A stretch of DNA of 64,000 nt from Enterococcus larvae (GTDB lineage: Bacteria; Bacillota; Bacilli; Lactobacillales; Enterococcaceae). The stretch's first letter is position 1, and every line of letters starts with the position of its first letter. This document shows positions 26,107-36,733 of this stretch, piece by piece. A model generated the notes under the pieces. The model saw only the letters and a program-made list of their open reading frames with translations, did no database searches and was not told the origin of the DNA. The DNA lies in assembly GCF_017830045.1 (NCBI RefSeq), contig NZ_JAEDXU010000009.1:62001-126000 (forward strand), written 5' to 3'. The position numbers were made by a program, and so were the translations under genes.

Positions 26107-29100
26107 TTGAAGCCTTTGACACTCAGATTAAAAAACTTTGGTCCCTATATTGATGAGACGATTGATTTTACAAATTTCGAAGAATCCTCGCTGTTTCTGA
26201 TCAGCGGAAAAACCGGGGCAGGTAAAACGACAATCTTTGATGGTATGAGCTATGCCTTGTTTGGTGAGAGCTCCGGAAAACTGCGACAAGGGAAAGAACT
26301 ACGTTCAACCTTCGCTGATCCTTCAGAACCTACGGAAGTCCAGCTGCTTTTCTCTCACGGTGAGTTTCTTTATGAGATCACTAGAAAGCCGGAACAAGAA
26401 CTTTTCAAAAAAAGAGGAGACGGCACGAGAACACAGCCGGCGAAGATATCGTTGATCATCAAGAGCCCAGTAGGGAAAGAGCTGAAGGAATATACTAAGC
26501 GTCGAGAAGTGGACAGCTTTATTCAAGAGCTGCTGCACTTGGATGCAGAGCAATTTTCTCAAATCGTCTTATTGCCTCAGGGAGAATTTCGTACATTCCT
26601 GATTGCAAACAGCAGTGAGAAGGAAAAAGTCTTACGTAGGCTTTTCAGTACGCAGATGTATCAGGCATTGAGTGAAGAATTGAAACAGCAGTCTAAAGTG
26701 AAAAATCAGGAAATCGAACAGATTCGTCAAAAAATAGAAATGAAGATGGAGCAAATCCATTGGGAAGAAGAGCCTCAGGAAGAGCTGACTGAAAAGAGAT
26801 TACAGCTTTTAGCTCAGCAACAAAAGACTTCTGAGCTCCAGCAGGAACAGCTGAAAAAGCAAATTGATCAGCTGAAGGAAGAGCTTAAGCTTCTTGAACA
26901 GAAAAAAATGAAAATCGAAGAACAAAATAAATTAGCTCAAGAATACGAAACTCTTTCGACAGAGCAGATATCGCTATCCTTGAAGCAAGAGGATATAACC
27001 GCACTCAAGCAAACAGAGCGAGCACTTTTATGGGTAAAAACACAGGAAAACTTACTTGATTCACTAGAGGACAGTGAACAGGAGTTAGCTGATAATCAAA
27101 AGAAACTGGCCAATACAGCAGTAGAGAAAGAGGCACTTGAGCGAAGCTTGATGGAATATCAGGAAAAAGCAAACATGCTCAATGAACGCCAAAAGGAAAT
27201 GGACAAGCAGCAGCTTGTGCTGAATGATTTGAAAATGAGGCTGCCCTTATACGAGGAAAGAGAAGCACTAGAGAAAGAGTTATCAACGGAACTACTTGAA
27301 CAACTGGAAGCGAAGCTGGCGGCTGAGCAGGAAAAAAATGAAGAACTGGTCAGCAAGCAGCAAAAGCTATTAGAAGAGCTTTCTCTCTCTCCACAACTAG
27401 AAAATCAGCAGCTGATTTTGGAGCGGGCACAAAAAGACTGGCAGAAGATCCTTGAAGATTGGCAGGCATTGATTAGCGACAAGAAGCGACAGGAAGAACA
27501 GCAGGAGCGGATTGCTGCCTTACAGGAGAATCTGTCACAAGCCGAGGTACAGAGGACGAATGCAGAAAAAGAACGAAAAGACAGACAGGCTGTCTGGGCA
27601 CGAATGCAAATCAGCCGTTTGAGTCTTTTGCTTGAGGATGGCGAACCTTGTCCTGTTTGCGGTGCGATGGAGCATCCGAATGCAGCAGTGCATCAAGAGG
27701 TTTCACTTGAGGATATTCAGGAGGCTGAGCAACAGCTTAATGAAGCAGAACGAGTATTGAAGTTTGCGGAAGAAAAAGTGACGAGCCTTGCAAAGGATAT
27801 CGAAGCAGCAGAGAATCAAAAGGAACAGTTTAGCGGTGAGCTGGCTACTCGACAGGAAAAAATTCTTAAAGTAATTGAAGAGCTGGCTGCAGTTCAATCA
27901 ATGACCGATGTAGAAGTAAATGAAGAATGGATTGAAGAAGAGAAAAATGCTCTGCAATCCGAGCTGGAAGAAACACTGGTTAAGCTATCAGAGCTTAAAG
28001 ACAAGAAAAGACAAGAGGCAACGCTGAAGGAACAAATAGATCAACAGCGGCAGCTTCTGTCAGAGCTGGATCGATCGTACGGGGAGAAGCTGAAAAAACA
28101 GCAGACAGTTGAAGTGAAGCTAGAGACGATCTTGAAGCAGTTGGATAGTCAACTGACGTTTCCAGAGGCTCTGGAAAAGAAACAGCTTCTGGAAAATGAG
28201 TACGCAGAATGGCAGCTTGAATCAGAGCAGACGAATAAAAAATTGATGGCGTATAGAGAACAGGACCAACATTTGGCACAAACAGCAGAACGGTTGGAGC
28301 AAGACATTCAACGGCTGCAGAGAGTATTAGAAAATGGGCAAGAGAAAATGATTCTGTCGATAAAGGAAAATGATTTTTCTTATCAGTTGGCAGAAGTTCG
28401 AGAATTACTTGGACAATTAAAAGACCTGCCTGATTTACAGAATGAAATTGCCTCTTTTGAAGAAAAGAGCAAGGAAATCTCATTTCGAATACAGGATATC
28501 AAGAAAAAACTGGATGCTTCTCAACTGCCTGAATTAGCTGAAGTTGATAATCAGCTTGAGGAAAAAGGACAGGAGATTTCTGAACAGGAGTCTGTTTATT
28601 ATCAGAAAAAGGAAAAACTGCTGACAAATGAGCTGATTCAACAGGAGATAGTCGAAGCTATCGGAGCTGTTGATAAGAAATGGGCGGAAGTTGCAGCGCT
28701 GCAGCAGCTTGCGGATACGATCAACGGGGATAATTTGAAGAAGACCAGCTTGGAGCGGTATGTATTGCAGACTTATCTTCGAGAGGTATTGAAGACAGCC
28801 AATATAAGAATGGCATCATTAACGAATAGTCGCTATCAGTTTGAGCTGAATAGTGAAAAGAACAGCTACAAAAATCAGACAGGTCTGGAAATCAATATCT
28901 ATGACGATAATGCTGGAGCAAGTCGAAGCGCCAGAACCTTATCTGGCGGCGAGAGCTTTATTGCAGCTTTAGCACTGGCTCTTTCGCTGGCAGAAGTGAT
29001 TCAGGAGCAGGCCGGTGGTGTTTTGATTGAAGCACTATTCATTGATGAAGGATTTGGTTCTTTAGACGAAGAGGCTCTAGAAATGGCCATTGAAGCACTG

Positions 29101-29235
29101 GAAACAATTGAAAATGAAGGAAGAATGATAGGGATCATTAGCCACGTTGCGGAATTGAAGAGTAGAATCTCTCAGCAGCTGCAGATCAAAACAAACGGTG
29201 CCGGACAAAGCAGTGTTTCCTATCAAGTGATGTAG
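26107..29235 (+). CDS. sbcC: Exonuclease SbcC, SMC-like ATPase subunit
   Basis: 1042 aa from a TTG at 26107, chosen because it follows the sbcD stop by 1 nt and has GAGGGA 6 nt upstream, and because the protein should begin LKPLTLRLKNFGPY. Walker A GKTGAGKT is at residues 34-41. Two long coiled-coil arms flank the zinc hook CPVC (Cys515, Cys518). The C-terminal head has LSGGESF and Walker B FIDEGFGSLDEE. It holds SbcD on DNA ends and supplies ATP-driven opening. Operon sbcD-sbcC-SNF2. Confidence 0.95.
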   Translation: MKPLTLRLKNFGPYIDETIDFTNFEESSLFLISGKTGAGKTTIFDGMSYALFGESSGKLRQGKELRSTFADPSEPTEVQLLFSHGEFLYEITRKPEQELFKKRGDGTRTQPAKISLIIKSPVGKELKEYTKRREVDSFIQELLHLDAEQFSQIVLLPQGEFRTFLIANSSEKEKVLRRLFSTQMYQALSEELKQQSKVKNQEIEQIRQKIEMKMEQIHWEEEPQEELTEKRLQLLAQQQKTSELQQEQLKKQIDQLKEELKLLEQKKMKIEEQNKLAQEYETLSTEQISLSLKQEDITALKQTERALLWVKTQENLLDSLEDSEQELADNQKKLANTAVEKEALERSLMEYQEKANMLNERQKEMDKQQLVLNDLKMRLPLYEEREALEKELSTELLEQLEAKLAAEQEKNEELVSKQQKLLEELSLSPQLENQQLILERAQKDWQKILEDWQALISDKKRQEEQQERIAALQENLSQAEVQRTNAEKERKDRQAVWARMQISRLSLLLEDGEPCPVCGAMEHPNAAVHQEVSLEDIQEAEQQLNEAERVLKFAEEKVTSLAKDIEAAENQKEQFSGELATRQEKILKVIEELAAVQSMTDVEVNEEWIEEEKNALQSELEETLVKLSELKDKKRQEATLKEQIDQQRQLLSELDRSYGEKLKKQQTVEVKLETILKQLDSQLTFPEALEKKQLLENEYAEWQLESEQTNKKLMAYREQDQHLAQTAERLEQDIQRLQRVLENGQEKMILSIKENDFSYQLAEVRELLGQLKDLPDLQNEIASFEEKSKEISFRIQDIKKKLDASQLPELAEVDNQLEEKGQEISEQESVYYQKKEKLLTNELIQQEIVEAIGAVDKKWAEVAALQQLADTINGDNLKKTSLERYVLQTYLREVLKTANIRMASLTNSRYQFELNSEKNSYKNQTGLEINIYDDNAGASRSARTLSGGESFIAALALALSLAEVIQEQAGGVLIEALFIDEGFGSLDEEALEMAIEALETIENEGRMIGIISHVAELKSRISQQLQIKTNGAGQSSVSYQVM

Positions 29236-29246
29236 GGGGTGAGCAC

Positions 29247-32200
29247 ATGAAATGGAGCATACCGGATCGAATCATTACAAAGGGACGGGAATATTTAAAC
29301 GAAGGAAGAGTCCTGTCAGTCGTACAAGATTGGGAAAAACAGGTTTGGTATGGCGAGGTTTTGGGCTCGGAGCTGTATCTGGTAGAACTAGATGGCAGTC
29401 CGAAGGAGCAGGACCGATGTGAATGCCCATATTGGCAGGAACAGGGCTATTGCAAGCATACAGTTGCAGTAGAGCTTTATCTTCGTAATAAAGGCATTGC
29501 CAGAGTTATGAAGAATAAACCAGATACGGTTATTTCAGCTAAAAAAACATCGAATGCAGAAATGTTTACAAAAGGATTCTCAAAACTACAACAGCCAATC
29601 GAACAAAAGAAGAATTCTTCATTAGTTGTTGATTATGTAGTCGATACGATTGAGACGAATAGCTATTATCCTGAGTTTGCTCTTTTAGGCGTTTCTCTTC
29701 GAGTCGGCATTCGAGAATCAAAGAAAAAAACATATATTATCAAAAATATTGGTGATTTCCTACAAAAGCTTCAAAAGGAAGAAGCAATTTCTCTAAACAA
29801 GCAGCATATGGTCAAGCTGACTCGAAATGCTTTTTCAGAAAAGGATGAGGATATCCTGTATCAGCTGGCAGCGATTTATCAAACGAGTCTGCTGTTAGGT
29901 TCAAAGGGACTGCAAGTCAATGGTAAGCTGGATAAGCGTTATCTTCTATTGCCGGTAGAGCAGGCGCAGCAGTTGATCGAGAAAATGACAGATACAGGTT
30001 CGCTGCAGCTGAACCTAGAAGCCGGTAAGCTGAGGAAGCCTGAATTTTCGGCAACAGACCTGCCTCTTGATTTTTCTATCAATAAAGCGGGTGAGCAGTA
30101 TCAATTGATGATCACAAATTTATTTCAACCATTTCTAAGTCATTATCATTGGGGCGTATCTGGTGATACGATTTATTTACTGACGAGGGAACAGGAGGAA
30201 ATTTATAGCATATTGATCCAGCTGTTGAAGCGCATGGAGCAGCCTGAGGTGATCTATGAGCAGGCGCAGTTGTCTGATCTTTTCAGCTCAGTCATACCGC
30301 TTTTAAAAAAACTTGGACGTGTATCTGTTGCGGATGAAGTGGAAAAGGAGCTTGTGATTGAACCGCTGAGTATTAAGTTGATATTTAAAAAATTGAAGAA
30401 TATGCTGGATGTTCGAATCGATTGTCATTACGGAGACACTATTTTTTCTACAGATAAGAAGCATTCCTCAATACCAGATAAAGAAAGAGAAGTCATTCGG
30501 AATGTGGGCAAAGAAGAGGCGGTAGTCAAGCTGTTGGAGAAATATTCCTATACGGCAAAGAAAACCGGTTTTGAAAAAGCTCTTCCAAGTGGGGAACGAC
30601 TTTATTACTTCTTTAAAGCTGAAATTCCGGCATTTCAAAAGCTGGGTGATGTATTGATGGGTAAGAAGCTTCGTGAGCTGTATCTGGATGCTCAAAGTCA
30701 TCAGCCGACGATTGAAGTGACGGATTCTGATTCATGGTTGGATGTTCGATTTGATATTGTCGGAGTCGATGAGCATGAAATTGATGCAGTTCTGGCGAGC
30801 TTATTGAGAAATGATTCGTTTTATACATTAGAATCCGGTGAAATCTTATCCTTTGACTCGGAAGAATTTTATCAAACTAGCGAAATATTAGAGAAGCTTC
30901 GTGAAAATATGAAGAATCATCTGGGAACGATCCAGCTTCCAAAAAATCAAGGGTTGGCTCTTGAACACATGTTGGAGGGAAATTCTCAGGCTGTCTTTTC
31001 TGATTCCTTCAATCAGTTAGTTAAGGATTTGACTACTCCTGAAGACTTTGAAGTTCAGTTGCCGGAAAACCTGCATGCTGTTTTAAGGAATTATCAGGTG
31101 GAGGGCTTTAAATGGCTGAAAATGCTTAGCCATTATGGATTTGGTGGTGTACTCGCTGATGAAATGGGCTTGGGAAAAACAATTCAGATCATCACTTATC
31201 TGCTTTCAGAAAGAGAAGAAAAGCGGCTGAAGCATCCTGCTTTAGTTGTCGCACCAGCAAGCTTGATTTATAACTGGTCTGCGGAGCTCAAGAAATTTGC
31301 CCCTGATTTGAGAGAGCTGGTCATCACTGGGCAAAAGGAAAATCGACTGACTTTATTAGAGGATGCCGGAAATCAGGATGTGTTGATCACCTCCTATAAT
31401 AGCTTCCGTCAGGATGTAGAAACATATGAACAAATGCACCTTGACTATCTGATTCTTGATGAAGCACAGATGGTAAAAAACAGTGGGACAAAAACAGCTC
31501 AGGCTCTTCGTCAACTGAATATTCCACAACGATTTGCATTGAGCGGGACCCCGATAGAAAACTCTATAGACGAGCTATGGTCAGTTTTCCAGCTGGTTTT
31601 ACCAGGGTTGTTTCCTAAGAAGCTTGCATTTCGAGAGATGGGGACAGAAGATATTGCCAAAATGATTCGTCCGTTTATTTTGAGACGTGACAAGAAAAAT
31701 GTACTTGCCGATCTACCTGAAAAGATTGAAAATAACTTGTATAGTACGTTGACAGAGGAGCAAAAAGCAGTATATCTAGCTTATCTCAGAAAAATGCAGG
31801 AAGATGTCAGTCAAATGGACGGAGACGCCTTCAAGAAAAACCGAATCAGCATTCTTGCTGGTTTGACTCGGCTGCGGCAAATCTGCTGTGATCCTCGCTT
31901 ATTTATGGATGATTATCATGGCAGCTCAGGAAAGCTGGAGCAGGTAAAAATCTTTTTACAGACAGCGAAGGAGAATGGCAGACGTGTCTTGCTATTTTCG
32001 CAGTTTACAAGTATGTTGAGTATTTTAGAAAAAGAACTGAATGAGCAAGGACTGGAAACCTTCTATTTACGGGGAAGTACAAGTCCAATAGATCGGATCA
32101 ATATGGTCAATGCATTTAATGAGGGAGAAAAGGATGTTTTCTTGATTTCATTGAAAGCAGGAGGGACGGGTCTGAATCTTGTCGGCGGTGATACAGTCGT

Positions 32201-32450
32201 CCTATATGATTTGTGGTGGAATCCGGCAGTAGAGGAACAGGCTGCAGGCAGAGCTCATAGAATGGGGCAGAAGAAGGTTGTTGAAGTCTATCGCATGATT
32301 GCTGAAGGAACCATAGAAGAAAAAATGGATCAGCTGCAGCAGGAAAAAAGAGAGCTTTTCCAAAAAGTCATTCAAGGTAATGAGCAGCAGCTCAATAAAA
32401 TGACCGAGGAAGACATTCGGACGATCCTGAGTATGGGAGACGAAGGCTAA
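29247..32450 (+). CDS. SWIM zinc-finger SNF2-family helicase
   Basis: 1067 aa. The N-terminus has a SWIM zinc finger (Cys58, Cys60, Cys69, His71) and a bacterial SNF2-associated region. The C-terminal half is a complete SWI2/SNF2 motor: Walker A DEMGLGKT (638-645, Lys644), DEAQ box (738-741), SGTPIENS, and the helicase-C block AGGTGLNL and QAAGRAHRMGQ. Such proteins move on double-stranded DNA and displace proteins, including RNA polymerase. It begins 11 nt after sbcC with a GGGGGTGAG ribosome site, so it is most likely made with SbcCD. The specific substrate is unknown. Confidence 0.92.
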   Translation: MKWSIPDRIITKGREYLNEGRVLSVVQDWEKQVWYGEVLGSELYLVELDGSPKEQDRCECPYWQEQGYCKHTVAVELYLRNKGIARVMKNKPDTVISAKKTSNAEMFTKGFSKLQQPIEQKKNSSLVVDYVVDTIETNSYYPEFALLGVSLRVGIRESKKKTYIIKNIGDFLQKLQKEEAISLNKQHMVKLTRNAFSEKDEDILYQLAAIYQTSLLLGSKGLQVNGKLDKRYLLLPVEQAQQLIEKMTDTGSLQLNLEAGKLRKPEFSATDLPLDFSINKAGEQYQLMITNLFQPFLSHYHWGVSGDTIYLLTREQEEIYSILIQLLKRMEQPEVIYEQAQLSDLFSSVIPLLKKLGRVSVADEVEKELVIEPLSIKLIFKKLKNMLDVRIDCHYGDTIFSTDKKHSSIPDKEREVIRNVGKEEAVVKLLEKYSYTAKKTGFEKALPSGERLYYFFKAEIPAFQKLGDVLMGKKLRELYLDAQSHQPTIEVTDSDSWLDVRFDIVGVDEHEIDAVLASLLRNDSFYTLESGEILSFDSEEFYQTSEILEKLRENMKNHLGTIQLPKNQGLALEHMLEGNSQAVFSDSFNQLVKDLTTPEDFEVQLPENLHAVLRNYQVEGFKWLKMLSHYGFGGVLADEMGLGKTIQIITYLLSEREEKRLKHPALVVAPASLIYNWSAELKKFAPDLRELVITGQKENRLTLLEDAGNQDVLITSYNSFRQDVETYEQMHLDYLILDEAQMVKNSGTKTAQALRQLNIPQRFALSGTPIENSIDELWSVFQLVLPGLFPKKLAFREMGTEDIAKMIRPFILRRDKKNVLADLPEKIENNLYSTLTEEQKAVYLAYLRKMQEDVSQMDGDAFKKNRISILAGLTRLRQICCDPRLFMDDYHGSSGKLEQVKIFLQTAKENGRRVLLFSQFTSMLSILEKELNEQGLETFYLRGSTSPIDRINMVNAFNEGEKDVFLISLKAGGTGLNLVGGDTVVLYDLWWNPAVEEQAAGRAHRMGQKKVVEVYRMIAEGTIEEKMDQLQQEKRELFQKVIQGNEQQLNKMTEEDIRTILSMGDEG

Positions 32451-32500
32451 ATTATATGGCGATGGGGAATTAGAGCAAGATTATAACCATTCCATAAGAT

Positions 32501-32540
32501 AAAAAGCAGCATCCGATTTTAAATCGGATGCTGCTTTTTT
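32501..32540. terminator. Bidirectional terminator
   Basis: A nearly perfect 19-bp inverted repeat (32501-32519 with 32521-32539) flanked by A and T runs, between the SNF2 gene and the convergent HAD gene. Confidence 0.9.
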
Positions 32541-32562
32541 GATATTCATCATTAATTACTTC

Positions 32563-33273
32563 TTACACGAATTCTTGAATGGAGGCAAACAGTTCATTAA
32601 AGCAAGTGACTTCTTTCAAATAAGTAAGCTCGGTGTGTTGGGGTACAGCTCTCAGTCTATGGTTGAACCACAGAGATTGCCAACCGCCGTTATATGCACC
32701 GACAACGTCATTTTCAAAGCTGTCGCCAACATACAACGTTGTTTCAGGATTCATCTTGAATTGCTGAGCTGCCAACTCAAAAATCTCTTTTTCAGGCTTC
32801 TGATAGCCGGTGCTTTGAGAGATAATGATATGATCAGAAGGTACCCAAGCTTCCAAATCCAACTGCTTCACTTTTTTGTATTGGTGATCAGTCGGACCAT
32901 TTGTGATGATGCCTAAAGGAATATTTTTCTGACGAAGGTAATCCAATATACGGGCAACTTCAGGATGCATAGTGATTTTTCCCAGCTCATCTTCATAGGC
33001 TTTCTGGAAAGAATCGCCCTCTTCTTCTGTAGCTGATGGATAGCCAAGATCTTTTAACGATTCATCCAATCTGTAAAAGCGCATATACGCCAACGTCCAT
33101 TCTCCTGTGATTGTTTTTTCAAACGTAACATCACTGTGATGACGGAAGCGAATGTAAAGCTCATGCATTTTTTCAACAGGAAAATCGGGATAGATCCTTT
33201 TTACAGCAGCTCTGAAAGGTGCTTGTTGATCATAAATAGTATCATCAACATCAAAAACAACAGTGTTAATCAA
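32563..33273 (-). CDS. HAD-superfamily phosphatase (YjjG/YfnB-like)
   Basis: 236 aa from a TTG at 33271-33273, 8 nt after AAAGGAG on the minus strand; upstream ATG readings fall inside a repeat array. HAD motifs: FDVDDTIYD (I), ITNGPTD (II), the lysine in STGYQKPEKEIF (III) and GDSFENDVVGA (IV), with a C1-type cap. This subclass often removes phosphate from (d)UMP-like or damaged nucleotides. The substrate here is unknown. Its ribosome site belongs to the first unit of the 104-bp repeats that fill the upstream region. Confidence 0.88.
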   Translation of the reverse strand: MINTVVFDVDDTIYDQQAPFRAAVKRIYPDFPVEKMHELYIRFRHHSDVTFEKTITGEWTLAYMRFYRLDESLKDLGYPSATEEEGDSFQKAYEDELGKITMHPEVARILDYLRQKNIPLGIITNGPTDHQYKKVKQLDLEAWVPSDHIIISQSTGYQKPEKEIFELAAQQFKMNPETTLYVGDSFENDVVGAYNGGWQSLWFNHRLRAVPQHTELTYLKEVTCFNELFASIQEFV

Positions 33274-33279
33274 GAAAGA

Positions 33280-33800
33280 CACTCCTTTATATTTTTGATG
33301 CAACTGTTCAGGTAACTGTCCAGTTGCTTCATTTTGGCGGTCCGATGTCCATTACCCTAGAGTACCTGATGAAAGGGAAATGGCACTCCTTTATATTTTT
33401 GATGCAACTGTTCAGGTAACTGTCCAGTTGCTTCATTTTGGCGGTCCGATGTCCATTACCCTAGAGTATCTGATGAAAGGGAAATGGCACTCCTTTATAT
33501 TTTTGATGCAACTGTTCAGGTAACTGTCCAGTTGCTTCATTTTGTAGGTCCGATGTCCATTTCCCTAGAATACTTGATAAAAGGGAAATGGCACTCCTTT
33601 AATATTTTGAAGAAATCGGTCAGGTAACTGCCTGATTTCTCCATTTTATCGGTCCGTTGTCCTCTACTTCTAGGTTTTTGTTTGTACCAGAGTAAAGGCA
33701 TCTACTTTATATTTTTGATGTAACAGGTTAGGTAACTGTTCTGTTTTTATTGGGTGGTAGTTTCTTGAAAAGTTTCAAACAAGAACATTGTAGCTGATTT
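33280..33800. repeat. Tandem array of about 104-bp structured repeats (four clear units and one decayed unit)
   Basis: Units begin at 33280, 33384, 33488, 33592 and 33699; spacing is 104, 104, 104 and 107 nt. Units 1 and 2 are nearly identical, 3 has several changes, 4 and 5 are diverged. Each holds two hairpins. Hairpin 1 in unit 1: GCAACTG (33300-33306) with CAGTTGC (33321-33327), an inner CAG/CTG pair and a GTAA loop. In unit 4 the arms are AGAAATC/GATTTCT, in unit 5 AACAG/CTGTT, with the same inner part. Hairpin 2 in unit 3: CCATTTCCCT with AGGGAAATGG; unit 4: CCTCTACTT with GAGTAAAGG; unit 5: TTCTTG with CAAGAA. Linkers such as GGTCCG and CACTCCTTTATATTT are conserved. On the minus strand each of units 1-4 carries AAAGGAG. 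Confidence 0.9.
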
Positions 33801-33878
33801 CACATGAAAAAAATAGATGATTTGCTCATTTTGATTCAGTAAATATTACTGTTTTTAAGGGATTTCGTTCAAATTTTT

Positions 33879-33907
33879 TTGCAACTTAAAATTTCTTTTC
33901 GTATAAT
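33879..33907 (+). promoter_or_regulatory. Promoter of the ABC exporter gene
   Basis: -35 TTGCAA (33879-33884), 17-nt spacer, -10 TATAAT (33902-33907), 29 nt before the ATG. Confidence 0.7.
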
Positions 33908-33936
33908 AGGAGGAGTGTCTGGAAAGGGGGAAAAAC

Positions 33937-35652
33937 ATGTTAAAACGTTTTTTTAGTTATTATAGACCTTATAAGGGGTTATTTGTATTGGATTTCGGCT
34001 GTGCTGTTTTGGCTGGCCTTTTAGAATTGGCCTTTCCGGTAGTGGTAAATAAAGTAATCGATGACCTGATGCCGAAGGGGAATTTTCGGTTGATTGCGAT
34101 GGCCTGTTTTGGGTTGTTTCTTTTTTACGTGTTGAATACGATTTTACAGTATATCGTTGTGTTCTTCGGTCATAAGCTGGGGGTAAATATAGAGACAGAT
34201 ATGCGTAGAGAGCTGTATGAGCATTTGCAGACCCAGCCATTTGAATATTATGACAATCAAAAGACAGGGAAATTAATGAGTCGTTTGACGACGGATTTAT
34301 TTGAAATATCTGAGGTTGCCCATCATGGACCTGAGGATGTTTTTATTACAGTCATGACGTTGCTGGGAGCATTTATCTTGATGATGAGCTACCATGTGAA
34401 ACTGGCATTGGCAACGATTGCCCTATTACCATTTATTGCTATCGCCCTTATCGTTTTTAATAAGAAGATGACGAAGGTCAACACGAAGATTTATGATAAC
34501 CTAGCGGAATTCAATGCCGGGATCGAAGCATCAGTCAGTGGGATTCGCGTGACGCAGTCTTTTGCAAATGAACCCTTTGAAAGTGTTCGCTTTGAAGGAT
34601 TGAATCAAACTTACAGAAAATCAAAGATTCTTTTCTATAGAGTAATGGGTGTCAGCTCAGCATATAATTATCTGATGATTCGCTTAATCAACCTGTTTAC
34701 ATTGATTTTCGGCGGTTACTATACAATCAAGGGAGAGCTGCGGGAAGGGGCTTTTGTTGCATTTATCCTGTTAGCCAATATTTTTGTACGTCCGATCGAA
34801 AAGGTAAATAATATGATCGAGAGTTATCCGAAGGGATTTGCAGGATTCAAACGATTTACTGAGGAAATGGATAAGAAGCCAACGATTCAGGATCGCCCGA
34901 ATGCAGTTGCTGTGGATCATTTAAATGGGAATATTCAATATGAGGATGTGTCCTTTTCTTATGCTGACTCTACCAAGGTATTAAACCATATCAACCTTCA
35001 AATCAAGAAGGGGGAAACGGTTGCCTTTGTTGGTCAGAGCGGATCTGGGAAGACAACACTGTGTAATCTGCTGCCGAGATTTTATGAGGTGTCAGATGGA
35101 CGGATCACCGTAGATAATATGGATATTCGCGACATGACATTAGCTTCTTTAAGAAGTCAGATTGGGATTGTTCAGCAGGATGTCTTTCTATTCCCTGGAA
35201 CGATTCGGGAAAATATCATTTACGGAAAGCTTGAAGCAGCCGAAGAAGAGGTTCAACAGGCTGTGAAGCTGGCTCATTTGGAAAAAGTGATCGATCTTCT
35301 TCCGGAAGGCTTGGAAACAGTGATTGGTGAACGTGGCGTGAAGCTGTCTGGTGGTCAGAAACAGCGGGTTGCGATTGCACGAATGTTCTTGAAGAATCCG
35401 CCAATCCTAATTCTAGATGAGGCTACGTCTGCACTGGATACAGAAACAGAGCAGGTCATACAAGAGTCATTGAACTCTCTTTCAAATGGTCGAACAACAT
35501 TGATCATTGCCCATCGTTTAGCTACGATCAAGCACGCAACACGAATTATTGTTGTCAGTGAAAATGGTATTTTGGAGGAAGGTTCTCATGAGGAGCTGCT
35601 TGCAAAGGGTGGGCATTATCGTCGATTACATGATGCGCAGTTCAGAAGATAA
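33937..35652 (+). CDS. ABC exporter half-transporter (membrane domain fused to ATPase)
   Basis: 571 aa. Six membrane helices in residues 1-310 (type IV exporter fold) are followed by a nucleotide-binding domain: Walker A GQSGSGKTT, Q-loop IGIVQQDVFLFPGTIREN, signature LSGGQKQR, Walker B ILILDEATSALD and the H-loop histidine in IIAHRLATI. It must work as a homodimer, since no partner gene is adjacent. It resembles lipid or multidrug exporters of the MsbA/BmrA group; the cargo cannot be read from sequence. AAAGGGGG precedes the ATG. Monocistronic. Confidence 0.92.
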   Translation: MLKRFFSYYRPYKGLFVLDFGCAVLAGLLELAFPVVVNKVIDDLMPKGNFRLIAMACFGLFLFYVLNTILQYIVVFFGHKLGVNIETDMRRELYEHLQTQPFEYYDNQKTGKLMSRLTTDLFEISEVAHHGPEDVFITVMTLLGAFILMMSYHVKLALATIALLPFIAIALIVFNKKMTKVNTKIYDNLAEFNAGIEASVSGIRVTQSFANEPFESVRFEGLNQTYRKSKILFYRVMGVSSAYNYLMIRLINLFTLIFGGYYTIKGELREGAFVAFILLANIFVRPIEKVNNMIESYPKGFAGFKRFTEEMDKKPTIQDRPNAVAVDHLNGNIQYEDVSFSYADSTKVLNHINLQIKKGETVAFVGQSGSGKTTLCNLLPRFYEVSDGRITVDNMDIRDMTLASLRSQIGIVQQDVFLFPGTIRENIIYGKLEAAEEEVQQAVKLAHLEKVIDLLPEGLETVIGERGVKLSGGQKQRVAIARMFLKNPPILILDEATSALDTETEQVIQESLNSLSNGRTTLIIAHRLATIKHATRIIVVSENGILEEGSHEELLAKGGHYRRLHDAQFRR

Positions 35653-35656
35653 AACA

Positions 35657-35692
35657 AAAAAAGAAACAGCTGCAAAAGCTGTTTCTTTTTTT
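35657..35692. terminator. Bidirectional terminator
   Basis: Stem of about 15 bp centred on AAACAGCT/AGCTGTTT with long A and T flanks, between the ABC gene and the convergent trpS. Confidence 0.88.
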
Positions 35693-35704
35693 ATATAAAA
35701 ACTG

Positions 35705-36733
<1,029 letters not shown>

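Noticed and set aside
27995-28483. 162-codon minus-strand frame inside sbcC
   Set aside because: Antisense to the SbcC coiled coil; the open frame reflects biased codon composition of the coil.
33280-33800. CRISPR array
   Set aside because: Repeats are about 104 bp and abut without unique spacers, the units diverge along their whole length, and no cas genes are near.
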